A stretch of DNA of 64,000 nt from Lateolabrax maculatus (taxonomy: Eukaryota; Chordata; Actinopteri; Acropomatiformes; Lateolabracidae). How positions within the stretch are numbered: the first letter of the stretch is position 1; every line of letters starts with the position of its first letter. Both the position numbers and the translations under genes were made by a program. Positions 24,180 through 35,784 of the stretch are shown here, in pieces. The DNA lies in the NCBI GenBank assembly GCA_031216445.1, contig CM062208.1:1451001-1515000 (forward strand), written 5' to 3'. The notes under the pieces were generated by a model. The model was not told where the DNA came from. It was given only the letters and a program-made list of their open reading frames with translations, and made no database searches.

Positions 24180-24490
24180 TGCCTCTGCAAATGTCACGAG
24201 CCGCTGCTCACATAAGGAATCTTAAGCCCTAAGTAGCAAATTCATTTGCATGAGAACGAGCACCGCAAATTAGTCAGAAGGAAGAGCGCTTACAAAAGAA
24301 CGACCTCCAGTGCTTATTACTCGCCTTCGCCGGTCTTTAATGAGAAGACAAAAGAACTCATTAGGCACGTCGACGCCAAACATAAACACACACACTGCAA
24401 TTATTTTCTCTTGTTGTTACACGGCCGCGGTGCTTCACCGTCATTTACTGACGCGGAGAGCAAACACAGCATTGATTCAGGGTGAGAGGG
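24180..24490. promoter_or_regulatory. Possible conserved non-coding element with octamer motif
   Basis: Unique-looking sequence with preserved CpG and dense homeobox/POU-type motifs, including ATTCATTTGCATGAGAACG (octamer ATTTGCAT), CGCAAATTAGTC and TCTTTAATGAG. It lies in the putative htr2a intron, about 3.5-3.8 kb from the coding exon. The regulatory role is inference from composition only. Confidence 0.3.
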
Positions 24491-25954
24491 CATCATGATA
24501 ATACTACAGCAGCTGAGTTATCTTGTAGAGGGAGATGGTGGTCGTGAGCGAGGTCATTACTGATGTCAAAAAGATGATTATAGGTGAAATCAGAGGTGAG
24601 GTTGATGTCACGGCTTAAGTTTGTGAAGATTAGATTATTAATGGGGTCATTATTGAGGTGTTATTGAGGTACTGAGGCAGAAATTAAATAATAGGTGATA
24701 TCACGGGATCGTTTTAGTACTGCGATCAAATATCAATCAATAATAAAAGATAAACAAGGTTATATGAGCAGTGAGACAAGCAACTGCAAGTTCCATCAGC
24801 GTACCACTGAAGGATTTGCGCCCTCTAGCAGCAGGAAGTGTATTGTAGCAAAAACTTAATGCAGCTAAGATTGCATATGTTGCTCAGCCAGACGCACTTT
24901 CTTTCTGTAGTCGGACAAGTTGGGACACTTTTACGCTGCAGTTTTCTGTCCATATTCTATCAAGATAAAGCGTTGTCCAACACCAGTGCTGTTCATGCAG
25001 TTATCAGGAATGAATTGATGAAAATAACTGCTGACTCGGTGGCAAAATGGCTGCCAGCACTGGCAGTTTGCCTTTAGATAAAATCTAATATTGACTCCTG
25101 GGTTTTATGGTGTGATGCTACCAAGCTGAAACAATAATCCTGTTAACTGAACACATTTCACCACAGTTGATATCAATGTCAATATTCCTCTATCATATTA
25201 TTGGAAAATAATCAGTTGTGAATGAAGTTTGAAACCTCAAAAATCAGTTAGCCAGTACGGTTGTGAAGTGGGAGGATTTATTACAGGAGCACCAGGTTCC
25301 AGAAGTGAAAGTCCTATTTATTTTACCCATAGACGATGTCACGTGACCGACAGGTGGCGCTCTTTTATCAAAATAAAAGTCTCCTGTTTGACTCATCAGT
25401 AAAAACAAGGAACAACTGTGTCAAACTGATGAATCCAGTAACAGTTTTGTTCTGAACTGCAGTTTTAATTTCACTCCTGCTCTGATTCACACCTCTGACT
25501 GGCGTCTTCTTCAAAGCAACGGCAGCTGAGACTCATGGGTAATGTAGTATAGGGAGCTCTCTGCCAAAGTGAAGGACAAAACAAGGTTTCTGCACCTTGT
25601 ATGACACGCTCGGTGTGTGTGAAGCTTCACGCCTGTAGACGTTCTTTAGTTGTACCCGAGGTGGAACTGCAGCCTATAAAGATAACCACAGGAAGTTTTC
25701 AATAACTTTCTTCCCATTTTCCATAGAAACGACATGCTGTTGTGCACTCTGAATTAAAACTCTGTATGTTTTAAGCACACTGAGCAGTAGGATTTAACAT
25801 TTCTGAATTCTTACTCAGAGAGCTGCACAACAGAAAGCGAATACCTGCTGACTGACACAGAGACTAAGTGCCTCTCTAGCTAGACGACATTATGGTTTTG
25901 GTCGCCAACAGCAGCGCTGACATGCAGCCTGTCATGAAACGATGTGACGCTGAG

Positions 25955-26165
25955 CCACTTCGGAAACTGTCGTGTCCAGGAAAAGATCTTTTGTCTATTT
26001 GGTTCGAACTGAAACATCTCCACAACCATCTGAATGATTGTCATGAAATGTTGTACAGACATGCATGTTCCCCGCAGGATGAGTCCTAAAGACTCTTGTA
26101 GTGCCATGTCCTGTAGTGTCACCAGCAGGCCAAAGTGCGTACTTATCCAGTGAAATGTCTCAGTA
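25955..26165 (-). repeat. Dispersed teleost repeat copy (TCTCAACAACT family)
   Basis: In reverse orientation, CTGAAACATCTCCACAACCA, TGTCATGAAATGTTGTACAG, CATGTTCCCCGCAGGATGAG and GTGAAATGTCTCAGTATCTA match the family. Confidence 0.65.
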
Positions 26166-26579
26166 TCTATTATATGGATTGGGACTAAGGACCTTTAAGG
26201 TTCTCAGCTGATGTGTCCTAACAACATTAGTTCTTCAGAGTGAAATATCGAGCCAACTGTCATATGGATTTGCTGCAGATGTTCATCGTTGTGCTTTGTG
26301 TTTCATTACAGGAGATAACGATCATCCTCATCACTGTGTACTTTAGCCTGGTCCTCATTAGCGACAAGAAGGGAACTGCTTGCTATACATTTTATTTGTA
26401 GAGGTCTGCTCAGTATTTCACTTCTCCTCCCACATTTCAAACCACTGCTCATCAGAGCAGATCTCAGGTCTGTTTGACTCTAGTTGCCCCTCAGGTGAAC
26501 TGATCCTGGACAGACTGCCCTACCAGTGTTGCACCTTGTGACATGTGTGACTGTCTGATGCTGATGTTTGTTATATCTG

Positions 26580-26672
26580 GATGTGTTCTCTCTGCTGTAT
26601 TCAGGTTTCTCTTGCAAAACATAGCTTGATCTTGATGAGATTACCTGATTAAATAAAGGTTGTATATATTAT
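26580..26672 (+). mobile_element. 3' tail of a non-LTR retroelement
   Basis: GCAAAACATAGCTTGATCTT, GATGAGATTACCTGATTAAA and TAAAGGTT are the usual 3' terminus of a widespread fish LINE/SINE. The upstream extent is unclear. Confidence 0.6.
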
Positions 26673-27185
26673 GTTGTGTATTTCATGCAAAGACAGAGTG
26701 CAGAAAATGTTTATACCCATGTGAAACACTGTTGCCCTGAAGCAACAGAACTAAACACCAGTTTGTCGGGACGGGGGTCCTACATTATTAACAATTCTGT
26801 GGCCACCTCTTGTAGATGGACAGCATGCAGACTCGGAGAGTAGTTGAATTGAATCCTTGAGTTAAAATTATTTAGCTGAACTTGGTGCACGGTCGTGAAT
26901 AAAGCTGTGTTTGATCAAAGAATCCCAAACTGACACAGAGGACGTGTTACTCCAGCACAGGAGGGCTGCTTGGTCTCTGAGCAAATAATGGAGCTGCCAT
27001 GTGTATCTGCTGTGTGCTCAGTTTGTAAAGGGAAATTGGGGGCGACAGAGTGCATACACACTCCCAACAGGGTGCTGGGTGGTCAATAAGGATCCAACAA
27101 CAAGGTCCTATGAACAGGTTAATCTGGAGATGTTACTGCCAGGTCGGCTTCTTTCATTTCATTTTTTATGTTAGTTAGTTTTAAG

Positions 27186-27625
27186 CAGAGGTGGAAGGAG
27201 TACTAATCTTTTACTTAAGCAAAAATAGCAATACAACAGTTTAAAAATACTCAATATACTTAAAGTACCAAAAGTACTTAAAAATAATATATGACTGGAT
27301 TATAATTAATGAAGCAGTCATATGTACATCACTGGTAGAGGTGGTGATAATTTTATTACTTTATTATCTGTTAACTTGTGAATTCCCTCCCGTATCTTGT
27401 CTTAACCTAAAATATTACATCATATTTTATTTGATGATTATACTTTATAAATTCCTAATCTGAATCTGGAATATAACCAGCAACTAAAGCTGTTGAACAA
27501 ATGTAGTAGAGTAAAAGTATTGGCCTCTGACACGTAGTGGAGTTGAAGTGTAGTGAAGTAGCAGAAAAAGGAAATACTGCAGTACTATAGTGCAGTATAT
27601 ATAGTGCAGTACTGAGTAAATGGTT
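27186..27625 (+). mobile_element. Non-autonomous hAT/Tol2-like element
   Basis: It starts CAGAGGTGGAAGGAGTACTA and continues with TTTTACTTAAGC, ACTTAAAGTACCAAAAGTAC, AACCTGAAT-type interior and GTAGTAGAGTAAAAGTATTG. These are the standard landmarks of this fish MITE family, which recurs in this window at 44600, 48640, 56085 and 62338. The right end is diverged. It lies 380 bases downstream of the htr2a exon, within its intron. Confidence 0.7.
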
Positions 27626-28000
27626 TTAGGGCTGCACGTCGCCCTGTGGGCCCTTTCCACCGTCTCTGCTGCCACTTTCTCCAAACAAACACATCACTGT
27701 CAACAACAACACTGAACACCTCCATCACAGAGTCACGCATGGATCCAAACATGGGATCTAAGAACACCAGACAACAGGGTGACCATGAGCGAGAAAGCGT
27801 CACATTTCATCTTACTTCTGTCCCTCGAGTTGTCATTGAACTGCGTCTCTCTGCAGAGTGAGTACAGCCTTAAACATGCAGGCAGGTGCAGTTTGTAACA
27901 TTTCAAACACTTCGGGGGGAAAAACTGTGTTCCTGTTGGACTCGAGTCAGCAACACACCAAATGTCAACTTAATAAAGCCCAATATCAGTGTCAGTCAAT

Positions 28001-28006
28001 GCTTAC
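28001..28006 (-). other. htr2a: Splice donor of htr2a coding exon 1
   Basis: On the minus strand the exon ends TAC G and is followed by GTAAGC, five of six intron bases matching consensus. The phase (1, after the first base of a Gly codon) is the same as in human HTR2A coding exon 1. Confidence 0.93.
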
Positions 28007-28478
28007 CGTAGAGAATGGTCACCATGGAAACCGGCATGACCAAGATGCCTAGGAGCATGTCAGCGACTGCCAGAGACATCAAGAAATAGTTTGTGGCGTT
28101 CTGCAGCTTCTTCTCCAGGGAGACGGCCAGGATCACCAGGATGTTGCCCATGACCGTGACGGCGATGACCACCAAAATCAGTAGCGCCGCCCAGTTCTTC
28201 TCCGCCGCCATCTCCTGGGGAGGGCACTGAGACCCGTGAATCCTGCCGCCCTCCTCGCCGTAAACTCCCCCGACGTTACCGTAAGACCAGTTGTCTAGCT
28301 GTGCGTCGATGCTGTTACGGAGCGCGCCACTGCCGCGACACCCGGAACCGGTCATGTTGTTGACTCTGAGGCTACTTTCCTCAAATCCACGTGGAGGCCA
28401 GGTGTTGGACTCCAGAGCGCTGATGGCTCTGACGGCGTTAGAGATCAAACCTGACAGGTTGCCACCACGCGGGTTCAT
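28007..28478 (-). CDS. htr2a: 5-HT2A serotonin receptor, first coding exon
   Basis: This exon encodes residues 1-157 plus one base of a class A Gq-coupled serotonin receptor of the plasma membrane. The N-terminal tail (1-95) is about 20 residues longer than in mammals and carries three N-glycosylation sequons (N7-L-S, N41-M-T, N63-W-S). TM1 spans about 97-120 with N112 (1.50). Loop 1 has SLEKKLQNATNYFL. TM2 spans about 131-155 with D140 (2.50) in the LAVAD motif, followed by MPVSM and TILYG. The run EKNW, LEKKLQNATNYF and MPVSM fits HTR2A better than HTR2C, which has NWPAL, EKKLHNATNYF and LVMPLSLL. The start is supported by a good context (GACACC before ATG) and an in-frame TGA at 28502-28500. 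Length modulo 3 and donor phase agree with human. The later exons (TM3-TM7) were not found, so the gene is partial here. A teleost htr2a paralogue assignment cannot be made. Confidence 0.95.
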
Positions 28479-28531
28479 GGTGTCGGCCTGGTTATGCCGT
28501 CACAGAGGCAGGAGCACCTCAGGACTGCTGC
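28479..28531 (-). other. htr2a: htr2a 5'UTR segment with upstream splice acceptor
   Basis: Upstream of the ATG on the minus strand, the pyrimidine-rich CTTACTCTACTCTGACCC runs into ATTTTCCAG, whose AG is 28533-28532. This would make 28531-28479 the 53-base untranslated start of the exon. A non-coding upstream exon should lie at higher coordinates and was not located. Human HTR2A also has untranslated sequence upstream, but the splice pattern here is inference. Confidence 0.55.
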
Positions 28532-28534
28532 CTG

Positions 28535-29900
28535 GAAAATGGGTCAGAGTAGAGTAAGACAGGGGACAGTTCAGTCATCATTTACACGCCTTCCATTTCC
28601 TTTCCCCAGGTGGAAACCATAAATACAACGGCATTTAGCTCTTGAGTAATGAATTGTAACTCAATATGCACCCTCCATCATCTCAGAGGAAAACTCTCAA
28701 GCCTCGAATTGTCTGTCAAAGCATCAACAGATGATCTCCTCCACACGGGGGAACAAAAATAGCAGACTGCTGAATTCAGCGCCACAAAAAGAGCAGCTGT
28801 TTGATCTCAAAGGACAAAGCTGAATGGATAAAAATGAAATTGCTTGGTTAATACTGTGTGAAGCCCGTCACACAGCACTGGAAAAACAAACAAAAACAAG
28901 TGTTCCAGTTGGACTCCAAATGTTGGAACGATTTCGACTTACATGTCTTCAGTCATTTAACAAAAAAGAAAATCTTCCCGTCTTCTAATTATAGAATCCA
29001 TCTGAAGCTGCATCGATGGAGGTTTCTCATCCTTGAAGTGCCGTCTTGTCAAAGCTGCAGTCATGATAAAAATATCAGGTCCATCCGAAGTCTTGGATCT
29101 CACAAATCAGAATTTCATCTCTTCCAAGTCTCTGTAGGTCAGGCAGATAGAGTTTGACCTTTAGTCTTTCAGGATGCAAACAGCCAAGAAGAAAAGGAAA
29201 AAAACATTTCTTTGCATTTTCATCCTGAAAGGACGGCATTCACACAGAGCTTCAGTTTGGTAAAGGTGGGTTTACCCTCAACTACATACCTGCACAGCTG
29301 TAATCACTGTGTGGAAATCCTCGAGCGTCCTCGGCGTCTTGTCTCGACTCACCCCTGCACCTGTGAGAGTGCGTCGGCAGCCGACAGAGATTGATGATGA
29401 ACATGATGATATTTGACGTGTTACCCAAAGACTCCTCACTCGCACTAACCCCCCCTCTCGTCGGTTTGGCGATAAGAAAAGTCCTGACTCAGAGTAAAAA
29501 CATTCCTCTGCTTTCCCCTTCTCCAAAAACAATGTCAGCCCTCCAGAGGTCTTAAATATTCCTTTAGTTTTTCCTCCTCCTGCTTGCATAAGCCTTCAGC
29601 GGAAAATGTCAGTCACTCTCCAAATCCTCCTCTAACCAGCACAGATCTGGTTCAGTATTCCTTCAGCTCCATAAATCTTCAGTTTTTAAAACCTTCTCAG
29701 GGTATTTCCACATGTCTCTTACCACTTTTCCTGAAAGAAAAAACAAACAAAAGAAGAAGAAGAGGGAAATCTCCTGTTCTTTGTGTGAACCATGAACAGG
29801 TAGAAGAGGTTTCATGTGGATTTCAGGTTTCCAGAGTGTCGGTAAGTTGATGAATCGTCTTCAGTGATGGTCAGGAGCCGAATGATTTTCTGCTCTCACT
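28535..29900. other. Upstream flank or 5' intron of htr2a, no gene seen
   Basis: Mixed AT-rich unique sequence with no recognised repeat and no clear TATA or CpG-island promoter. It may contain the untranslated first exon of htr2a, which cannot be recognised without transcript data. Confidence 0.4.
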
Positions 29901-29916
29901 CTCCTCACATTCAGCC

Positions 29917-30175
29917 TCTCTCTCTCTCTGCAGCTCTGGGATCTCCTGTACTCTCTCTCTCTCTCTACCCAGGGTCTCTCTCCCTCCTACCGTATTGGCT
30001 CTCTCTCTATCTTAATGCCTCTTGTTCTCTCTCACATTCATTGCATCTCTTTCTCTCTAAGTCTTTTCCTCCCTGGTTTTTCTCACTCCTTTAGTCAACT
30101 GCACTGCTTCTCTGAACCTCCCTGCGTCTCTCAGTCAAATGCTGCCCCTCTCTCTCTCTCTTCCTGTCTCTCTAC
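29917..30175. repeat. Imperfect (CT)n-rich tract
   Basis: Repeated CTCTCTCTCTCTCT blocks are interspersed with short unique words. On the minus strand this is a purine (GA) tract about 1.4-1.7 kb upstream of the htr2a start codon. GA/CT tracts occur in promoters, but no transcription start could be placed. Confidence 0.8.
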
Positions 30176-30369
30176 GTAGTGCAATTTTTTAATGACTTTC
30201 CAGAATATCTGCAAGAAAAATGCAAAGAGTTCACTGGTTGATGGAGATGAGCAGCAGGTGGAGCTGCAAAGAGATTTACCATCTCAACAGAGCTTTATAG
30301 TCTTTTAGCTCGTTGTTTCACTTTTCCAGCCCACAACTGTTCTGTTTTCGTTCACTCTCAGATAGTCAG

Positions 30370-30635
30370 AGAGCAGCTGGTGAACATTGTGCAGCATTTA
30401 GCAGGTAAAGAGCCAGATATATCCCTCTGGAGGTGGTGGAGACCAAAAACAGAGCTCAAAGAGAGAGAATATTGGGCTTATATTCATCAGGTGACTCAGG
30501 CACGACTCCAAATGATTGAACAAGTTGCTCCATATCTGCTGGATGTGGAAATAAACAAGTTTTCTATATCAGCTTAAAATGTGATATTGTTTCTGCTGCC
30601 CCCAAGTGGCCAAAAAGTCAGTTACTGCAGCTTTA
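30370..30635 (+). repeat. Interspersed repeat, same family as 12180-12440
   Basis: It has GGAGGTGGTGGAGACCAAAA, TTCATCAGGTGACTC, GCTGGATGTGGAAATAAACA and CCCAAGTGGCCAAAAAGTCA, and ends TTACTGCAGCTTTAA. No coding potential. Confidence 0.65.
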
Positions 30636-31916
30636 ATACAATACTCCCCCGACATATTAGTGCTATTTGGGACACTGGGGACAGTCCCACATTATAACCT
30701 GTCCGTACACCGTTTGTGGCTGCAGCCCCCCCCCTTCCTTAAGAGGCTTTCACAACCCCACACAGTAATTTGAAGCGGTTGCCGCCCACATGAACATGTG
30801 TTTATTAAGTGGGGTTCTTTCAGCAGAATCCTGGTTGCTGTTCTCAAACAGCAGAGCCTTTTCTGCTCAATCATTCGCTATAAATGGTTAATTCCTCGGG
30901 TCTCTGGCTGAATGACAGTTGGTACAAACTGCAGTTGTAGTGGATCATTCTGCCTGTACTCAAAAACCTGAACAAAGGTGTTATTTATGCTTAATTAATT
31001 CCAGCCAAAGTGAGGCTTCAGCATTCTGGACCAAATCTTCAAATGATATATAATGTTGTGGAATGTTATTGGCAACCAGCCTTTGTTTGTTCGTGGTTCA
31101 TGGCACCTGTAAGTAACTGTAATGAAGGTGTTAAAGCTCCATCTAATGGAGTTTTCATCTACAAACTGTAGATGTTTTACGCTCCAGAACAGTTGCTGAA
31201 ATTAAAGGCCATCATCAGACAGAAGCTCTTTACTGAGACAAAAACAGTTAATGGACAATCACAATGAAGATGATTATTTCCTCTCTCTCTTTTTGTCTGG
31301 CTCCATTTCTTTTGCTGCGCCACTTCTGATGTAACAGAATTCCATTTGTTCATTTAGCATTTCTTTTTACCATTATATACTGCATTTCTTTATAATTACA
31401 AAGTAGACATTTAGATCAGTCCAGTATCAGTCCATGTTTCAATCTGTACCATGGTACATTATTACAGGAAGTGAGACAAATTTGCATATCTGGAGTGGGA
31501 CAGGATCCAGGCCTCAATCCCACATCCACCAGTGGAGAGGACAGACCACTTCACAGCCTCTGAAGACAACGAGCCTGCAGGTTTCTACTCTCGTTACCAC
31601 GAGAAAAAGACTGGGAGAACAGGCAAACAGACCCAACCCAAACTAACCTAACCTATTCTAACTTAACCTAACCTCACTGCATGGCAGTTAATGTATAAAA
31701 ACTGGGCAAATACCTGTTTTCTGACACATATTTGTCCTGAAGACAAGTCCTGCACCATTCAGGTTCTCCTTAAAGCTGCCCTGCTGTTAAAACAACACCA
31801 ACACCTGTTTGTTGGGTTACTGGATCAAAACAAACCTTCTGTTGGGTGTTTTTTTAATCTGATGTTGTTGGGTACAATTGGGGTTGACCCCACACTTTTT
31901 TTTGTGTATATACCGC

Positions 31917-32442
31917 ACTGTATATAAAGATGGACAACATGACAGCTCCTCAAAAGTGAAGCCAAAACATCGCCATCGCCCCCTGGTGGCTGGTCCCAGT
32001 ATAGGTCATAAACCCCGCTCCCTCCATATTAGTGGACATGAGCCAAACTACAAACTCAAACTCCACCTCAAATAAATATTTCCCAAAGATGGTTTCTGTC
32101 ACTTTGGATAGTTCTTATTATGCTGTTATGTGTTCAAGTGTTAATTTTTTTGATTAGTTGAGTTTTAATTAGTTATTTGATGTTATAAAAAGGTGGTGTG
32201 ATGTCATGGTTGACAGCTGTCAATCATAGTGGCTCTGAGCGAAGTAGCCACGGAGACACCTAGAAACGTCGAGAGGAGAGTAACTTTGGCTAACTAACGA
32301 TCAATAACCATGATTGTCTTATGTCTCTTATTGGCGGGCGTATGGATGGGACCTCGATACCTTGTATCTGGGATATTTTGGCCTCATTTTTGTACAGCGG
32401 GAAGAAGTGAAGCGGCTTCATCCATCTTGATATACAGTCTAT
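31917..32442. mobile_element. MITE with CTGTATATAAAGATGG terminal repeats
   Basis: The left end CACTGTATATAAAGATGGAC (31917-31936) is mirrored at the right by CATCCATCTTGATATACAGT (CTAT follows, to 32442). The element is about 525 bases. The interior has GCCATCGCCCCCTGGTGGCT and GGCGGGCGTATGGATGGGAC, phrases frequent in fish genomes. No transposase coding. The superfamily is not certain. Confidence 0.75.
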
Positions 32443-33470
32443 TGTAAATACCGAGCAAAGTGATGCAGTTTGAGGAGGAGCGTGTTTATTGATACTTTCT
32501 GGGACTGGGAGAGACACCTTATCACTGATCTCTAATACACTTTCTTCAGGGTCTGATGCCCCCTTGAAAGTAGGACACCTACAAGACATGTACAGTGTGC
32601 CCTACCTCGGTGACCTCCACAGAAGGCAGTTTGGTCGCCTCGCTCTCTTCAATCAACTGATGGTTTGCCAGAAAGCTGAAGCTACAGATACACCCTCATC
32701 TTCATCAGTGGAGCAGCGACACCCGCTTCAAACGTTCTCACTGGACTGAAAGGGCAACCATGTGAACAGATGATAACAGTCCTCTGAACCTACCAGTAGG
32801 AGCATCAGGCCCTTTCTGACCCATATCTATGGGGCTGATAACCACTGATGACGCCCATTCAATCGAGTGAGAACGTTTGAAGCGGGCGGGCAGGACCTCA
32901 AGATGATGAAGATAAAAACTAAATAACAACAAAAACTAAATTACTGTTTCATTGCTGTGATTCATATTCATGAATGCACATTGCATCAACCTTTATCATG
33001 TAAGTTAAGAAGCCGGTAATATTTTATAGAACAACCTCCTGCAACAAAAGCTCAGATGGAGGAAAAATTAAAGAGAAAACCTGTGGAGGCAGAGTGTCAC
33101 TAAAAATAAAACACACGTTATAAATTATTTCATTTAATTTTTTTGCTTTGATTTGATTTGCTTTTTGAAGACAATTTTCAGATTTTTTTCTTTATGTCAC
33201 TCTTTTTTTCATGACTGTAGTTTTCGGTTCAACTCTTTGTCAGCGTTGTGGCTTGGAGGCGAAGGTTTGAGGGGAGCGTGATTTACATATAACCTGCATA
33301 CTGAGGAGAATGACTTCCACCAGTTCACACAGTACCGGGCTGGTCGAAGTGAACTTTTAACAGATGTCATGTTGGTTTGGCAGAACTCCGCTGGAATGTG
33401 TCGGCTTGCTGGTGTTGACAAATCTAATGTGCTGCTAATCAATATCAGTGAGTACATGTGATTTATATAT
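32443..33470. other. No gene recognised
   Basis: Non-coding sequence of ordinary composition. CGAACGTTTTC-type phrases near 32730 (CAAACGTTCTCACTGGACTG) and 32866 (GAGAACGTTTGAAGCGGGC) are roughly inverted copies, suggesting the ends of a short degenerate inverted repeat of about 160 bases. Nothing else stands out. Confidence 0.4.
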
Positions 33471-33479
33471 TGTGACAGA

Positions 33480-33880
33480 TTTTGTTATGTTATACTACAT
33501 TAATTATTTTAGACCATGTTGTTTTATACTTTACCCCTACTATATCTGATATTCTGCTATATGGCTGTATCATACTATATACTACAGTATATACTGTCTT
33601 ACTACATTATATACTGTATTATATTTCTTTATTAATAACAGATAAGCACTATTCATACATGTTATTCTGGTGTACTCTGCACCTAGTAATGTTGTTTTAA
33701 ATTGCTCATGTATTCTTTGTATTCTTATCTTAGTTTCTTATACACCTTTTTATTTATTTATGTATTACTTTCTCTATTTATCTCCTCCTTATACCTGTTC
33801 TGTCCTTGTACTGCTGCAACACCTGAATTTCCCCTCTGGGAATCAATAAAGGCTTATCTTATCTTATATTATCTTATCTG
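33480..33880 (+). mobile_element. 3' region of a non-LTR retroelement with TCTTA-type tail
   Basis: AT-rich sequence leads into TGCTGCAACACCTGAATTTC, CCCTCTGGGAATCAATAAAG and the tandem tail TTATCTTATCTTATATTATC. This is a common fish LINE 3' end. The 5' portion is absent or unrecognisable. Confidence 0.65.
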
Positions 33881-34024
33881 AAACCCAGTTTACCATATCC
33901 ATAATGTGTTTGTTACCATGGTAATTTGTTTTGTCCTTATGAATACAACTGTTGACATGATTCCTAAAACTGCAGCATATTCAGCTGAGGAATGAAAAAC
34001 TTCACACTGAATGAATGAAATGGA

Positions 34025-34220
34025 CTGACTCTCTCTCTCTCTCGACTCTCTTTAACTCACCCTCCCTCCCCACTATGCTCCCTCTCAGTCACAGAGCTAA
34101 TTACTGTCTCCCTCTCTCGCTCGCGGAGTCTCCAAGTGTCTCCAACACTCTCCATCATTTACTGACTCTCGCTCTCTTTCTAGCTGGCTGACTGTTAACC
34201 TCTCTCTAGCTGCTTCTCTC
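34025..34220. repeat. (CT)n-rich low-complexity tract
   Basis: Multiple CTCTCTCT blocks with interruptions such as CTCGACTCTC and CTCTCGCTCGCGG. Confidence 0.75.
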
Positions 34221-34829
34221 AGTTTCCATTTCCTTATTTGTTTTCCTGCCTCTGGTTTGCAGCGACAGCAGGAATTACATCAGTGAAGCCTCCCAAAAAA
34301 ACTTTATTGATGGATCGATCAGCCAAGGTCTTGGCTGTGGCACTGCTCACAAATCAGTTTTAATCAGACTTAAGGTGTTTAGACTGAACACAAATCTGAG
34401 TAGCTTAGCTAGAAATGTACATAAACACACACACACAGTCATTGAGTTTATGTCACTTTTAAGGGACACTTTAACAGACTTTAACACCAGTTGATTGGGG
34501 ACAGCTTGTGCAATTAGGGTCAAAACTGTGTCTCCAATTGGTAAAATATCTAATCTGATCTATAGTCAGTGTACATCCACAGTAGATGGCGGTCAGCGTG
34601 CCCACAGTTTGGAGAATCCGGCAGCTGTCCCCACACGGACACTCAGCGATGTGCTGCCGTGGACGGGGTCAGCAGAAAAACAGAATTTAGCCACCTCAAA
34701 ATAGGCCAACCTATTAAAATCAATATAATGTGTACTCTATATTTAGAATAATTTCACCACCTTGTCGTCAGACAGCCCTTTCTGATGTGAAACTGAAGCC
34801 GTTATATCCATCTATGTTCTCGTCAAAGC

Positions 34830-35200
34830 CACCAGTACAGGTGCCTTGGATCGGTTAGTTAGTTTGTTTAATTGTGTGACTTTTGTGTTTTAACATGTTA
34901 GTTTGGATCCAAAAAAACGTGTTTACTATGTGTAACAAAGCAGCGGCAGACCAGCAACTCCTGTGTTCTGCAAGGTAAAATTACTGTTTTTGTCAAAGGA
35001 GTCTGGTGGCTGTGAAGAGAGCAACATAACAGCTTCAGTTTCCCACTGGAAAAGGTTATCTGACTGCAAAGTAAAGCAGTGAAAATATTCTAAATATAAC
35101 TGGAGGCACGCCGAACATCATCTACTGTAGGTTATATACTGACTATTGATAAGTTCTTCATACGACCCAACTTCAAAAAATCTGAACTATCCCTTTAAGT
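34830..35200 (+). repeat. Interspersed repeat, paired with 46615-46925
   Basis: Shared phrases in the same order are AAATTACTGTTTTTGT, GGTGGCTGTGAAGAGA, ATATAACAGC or ATATAACGGC-like blocks, and AAAATATTCTAAATATA, with both copies ending near CCTTTAAG. Probably a non-autonomous DNA element. Confidence 0.6.
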
Positions 35201-35740
35201 AAACCTGTGTGTGTCTGTGCTTGTTAAGTTTTTATGCTCAGCTGAGGTGAAAAGTTGGTCAATCAATAAAAGAAATTGTGCAGTGGAAAGGCTTAGTGAA
35301 TAAATGATGACCTACAAGAATCAGGGGACTTAAAGTGAATGAGGATGAGGAGGCTGCAACCTTCCTCACATAAATAGATGAAACTAACAGAAATGTCTGA
35401 GTTCCATCATGTTTTCCACATGGTGTTCCAACAGGACTGGATGGAAACATGCATTCATTCACATGTGAATCAGGTAATCTATATCCAGCACGGGAATGGC
35501 AGACTCCGCCACTTACAATGAAAACTACTATGTCAAGAAGTACAGAATGTAAATACATTGAATGGTTAAAGCTGAAAAATTAAGACCATAAATAGTATCA
35601 AAGACTGGGTTTGATTTCAATGAAAATCTGAAGCATTGTAACTTTAAATAGAGGCTGATTGTGTTCTGTGGTAATCTTGTGTGTGGATTGGAAGAATGTG
35701 TCTCATCCAAGAGATGGAAAATAAAAGCATCCAGGATAGA

Positions 35741-35779
35741 CAACACACACACACAACACACTCACACACACACACACTG
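35741..35779. repeat. Interrupted (CA)n microsatellite
   Basis: CA repeats interrupted once by AACACACT. Confidence 0.93.
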
Positions 35780-35784
35780 ACCTC

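Larger units (their letters stand above)
1..28006 (-). other. htr2a: Putative htr2a intron following coding exon 1
   Basis: The minus-strand donor at 28006-28001 opens an intron that should run towards lower coordinates. I looked on the minus strand for the second htr2a coding exon (TM3, DRY region) and the long last exon (TM4-TM7, NPLVY), both highly conserved, and found neither. The stretch therefore reads as intron up to the window edge. Apart from the repeats and candidate elements listed separately, it holds only AT-rich non-coding sequence. Sub-stretches where I see nothing nameable are 1-2150, 4480-6150, 10480-12180, 14350-15000, 15900-17100, 21840-23100, 24500-25950 and 26680-27180. 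The reading as intron is inference. An assembly break, or an exon too diverged to spot by eye, is possible. Confidence 0.6.

Noticed and set aside
27646..27861. Plus-strand open frame ending near GCAGAGTGAGTAC, a possible donor, next to the htr2a exon
   Set aside because: The peptide resembles nothing known, the frame is short, and it overlaps a minus-strand frame. One donor-like site is not enough.
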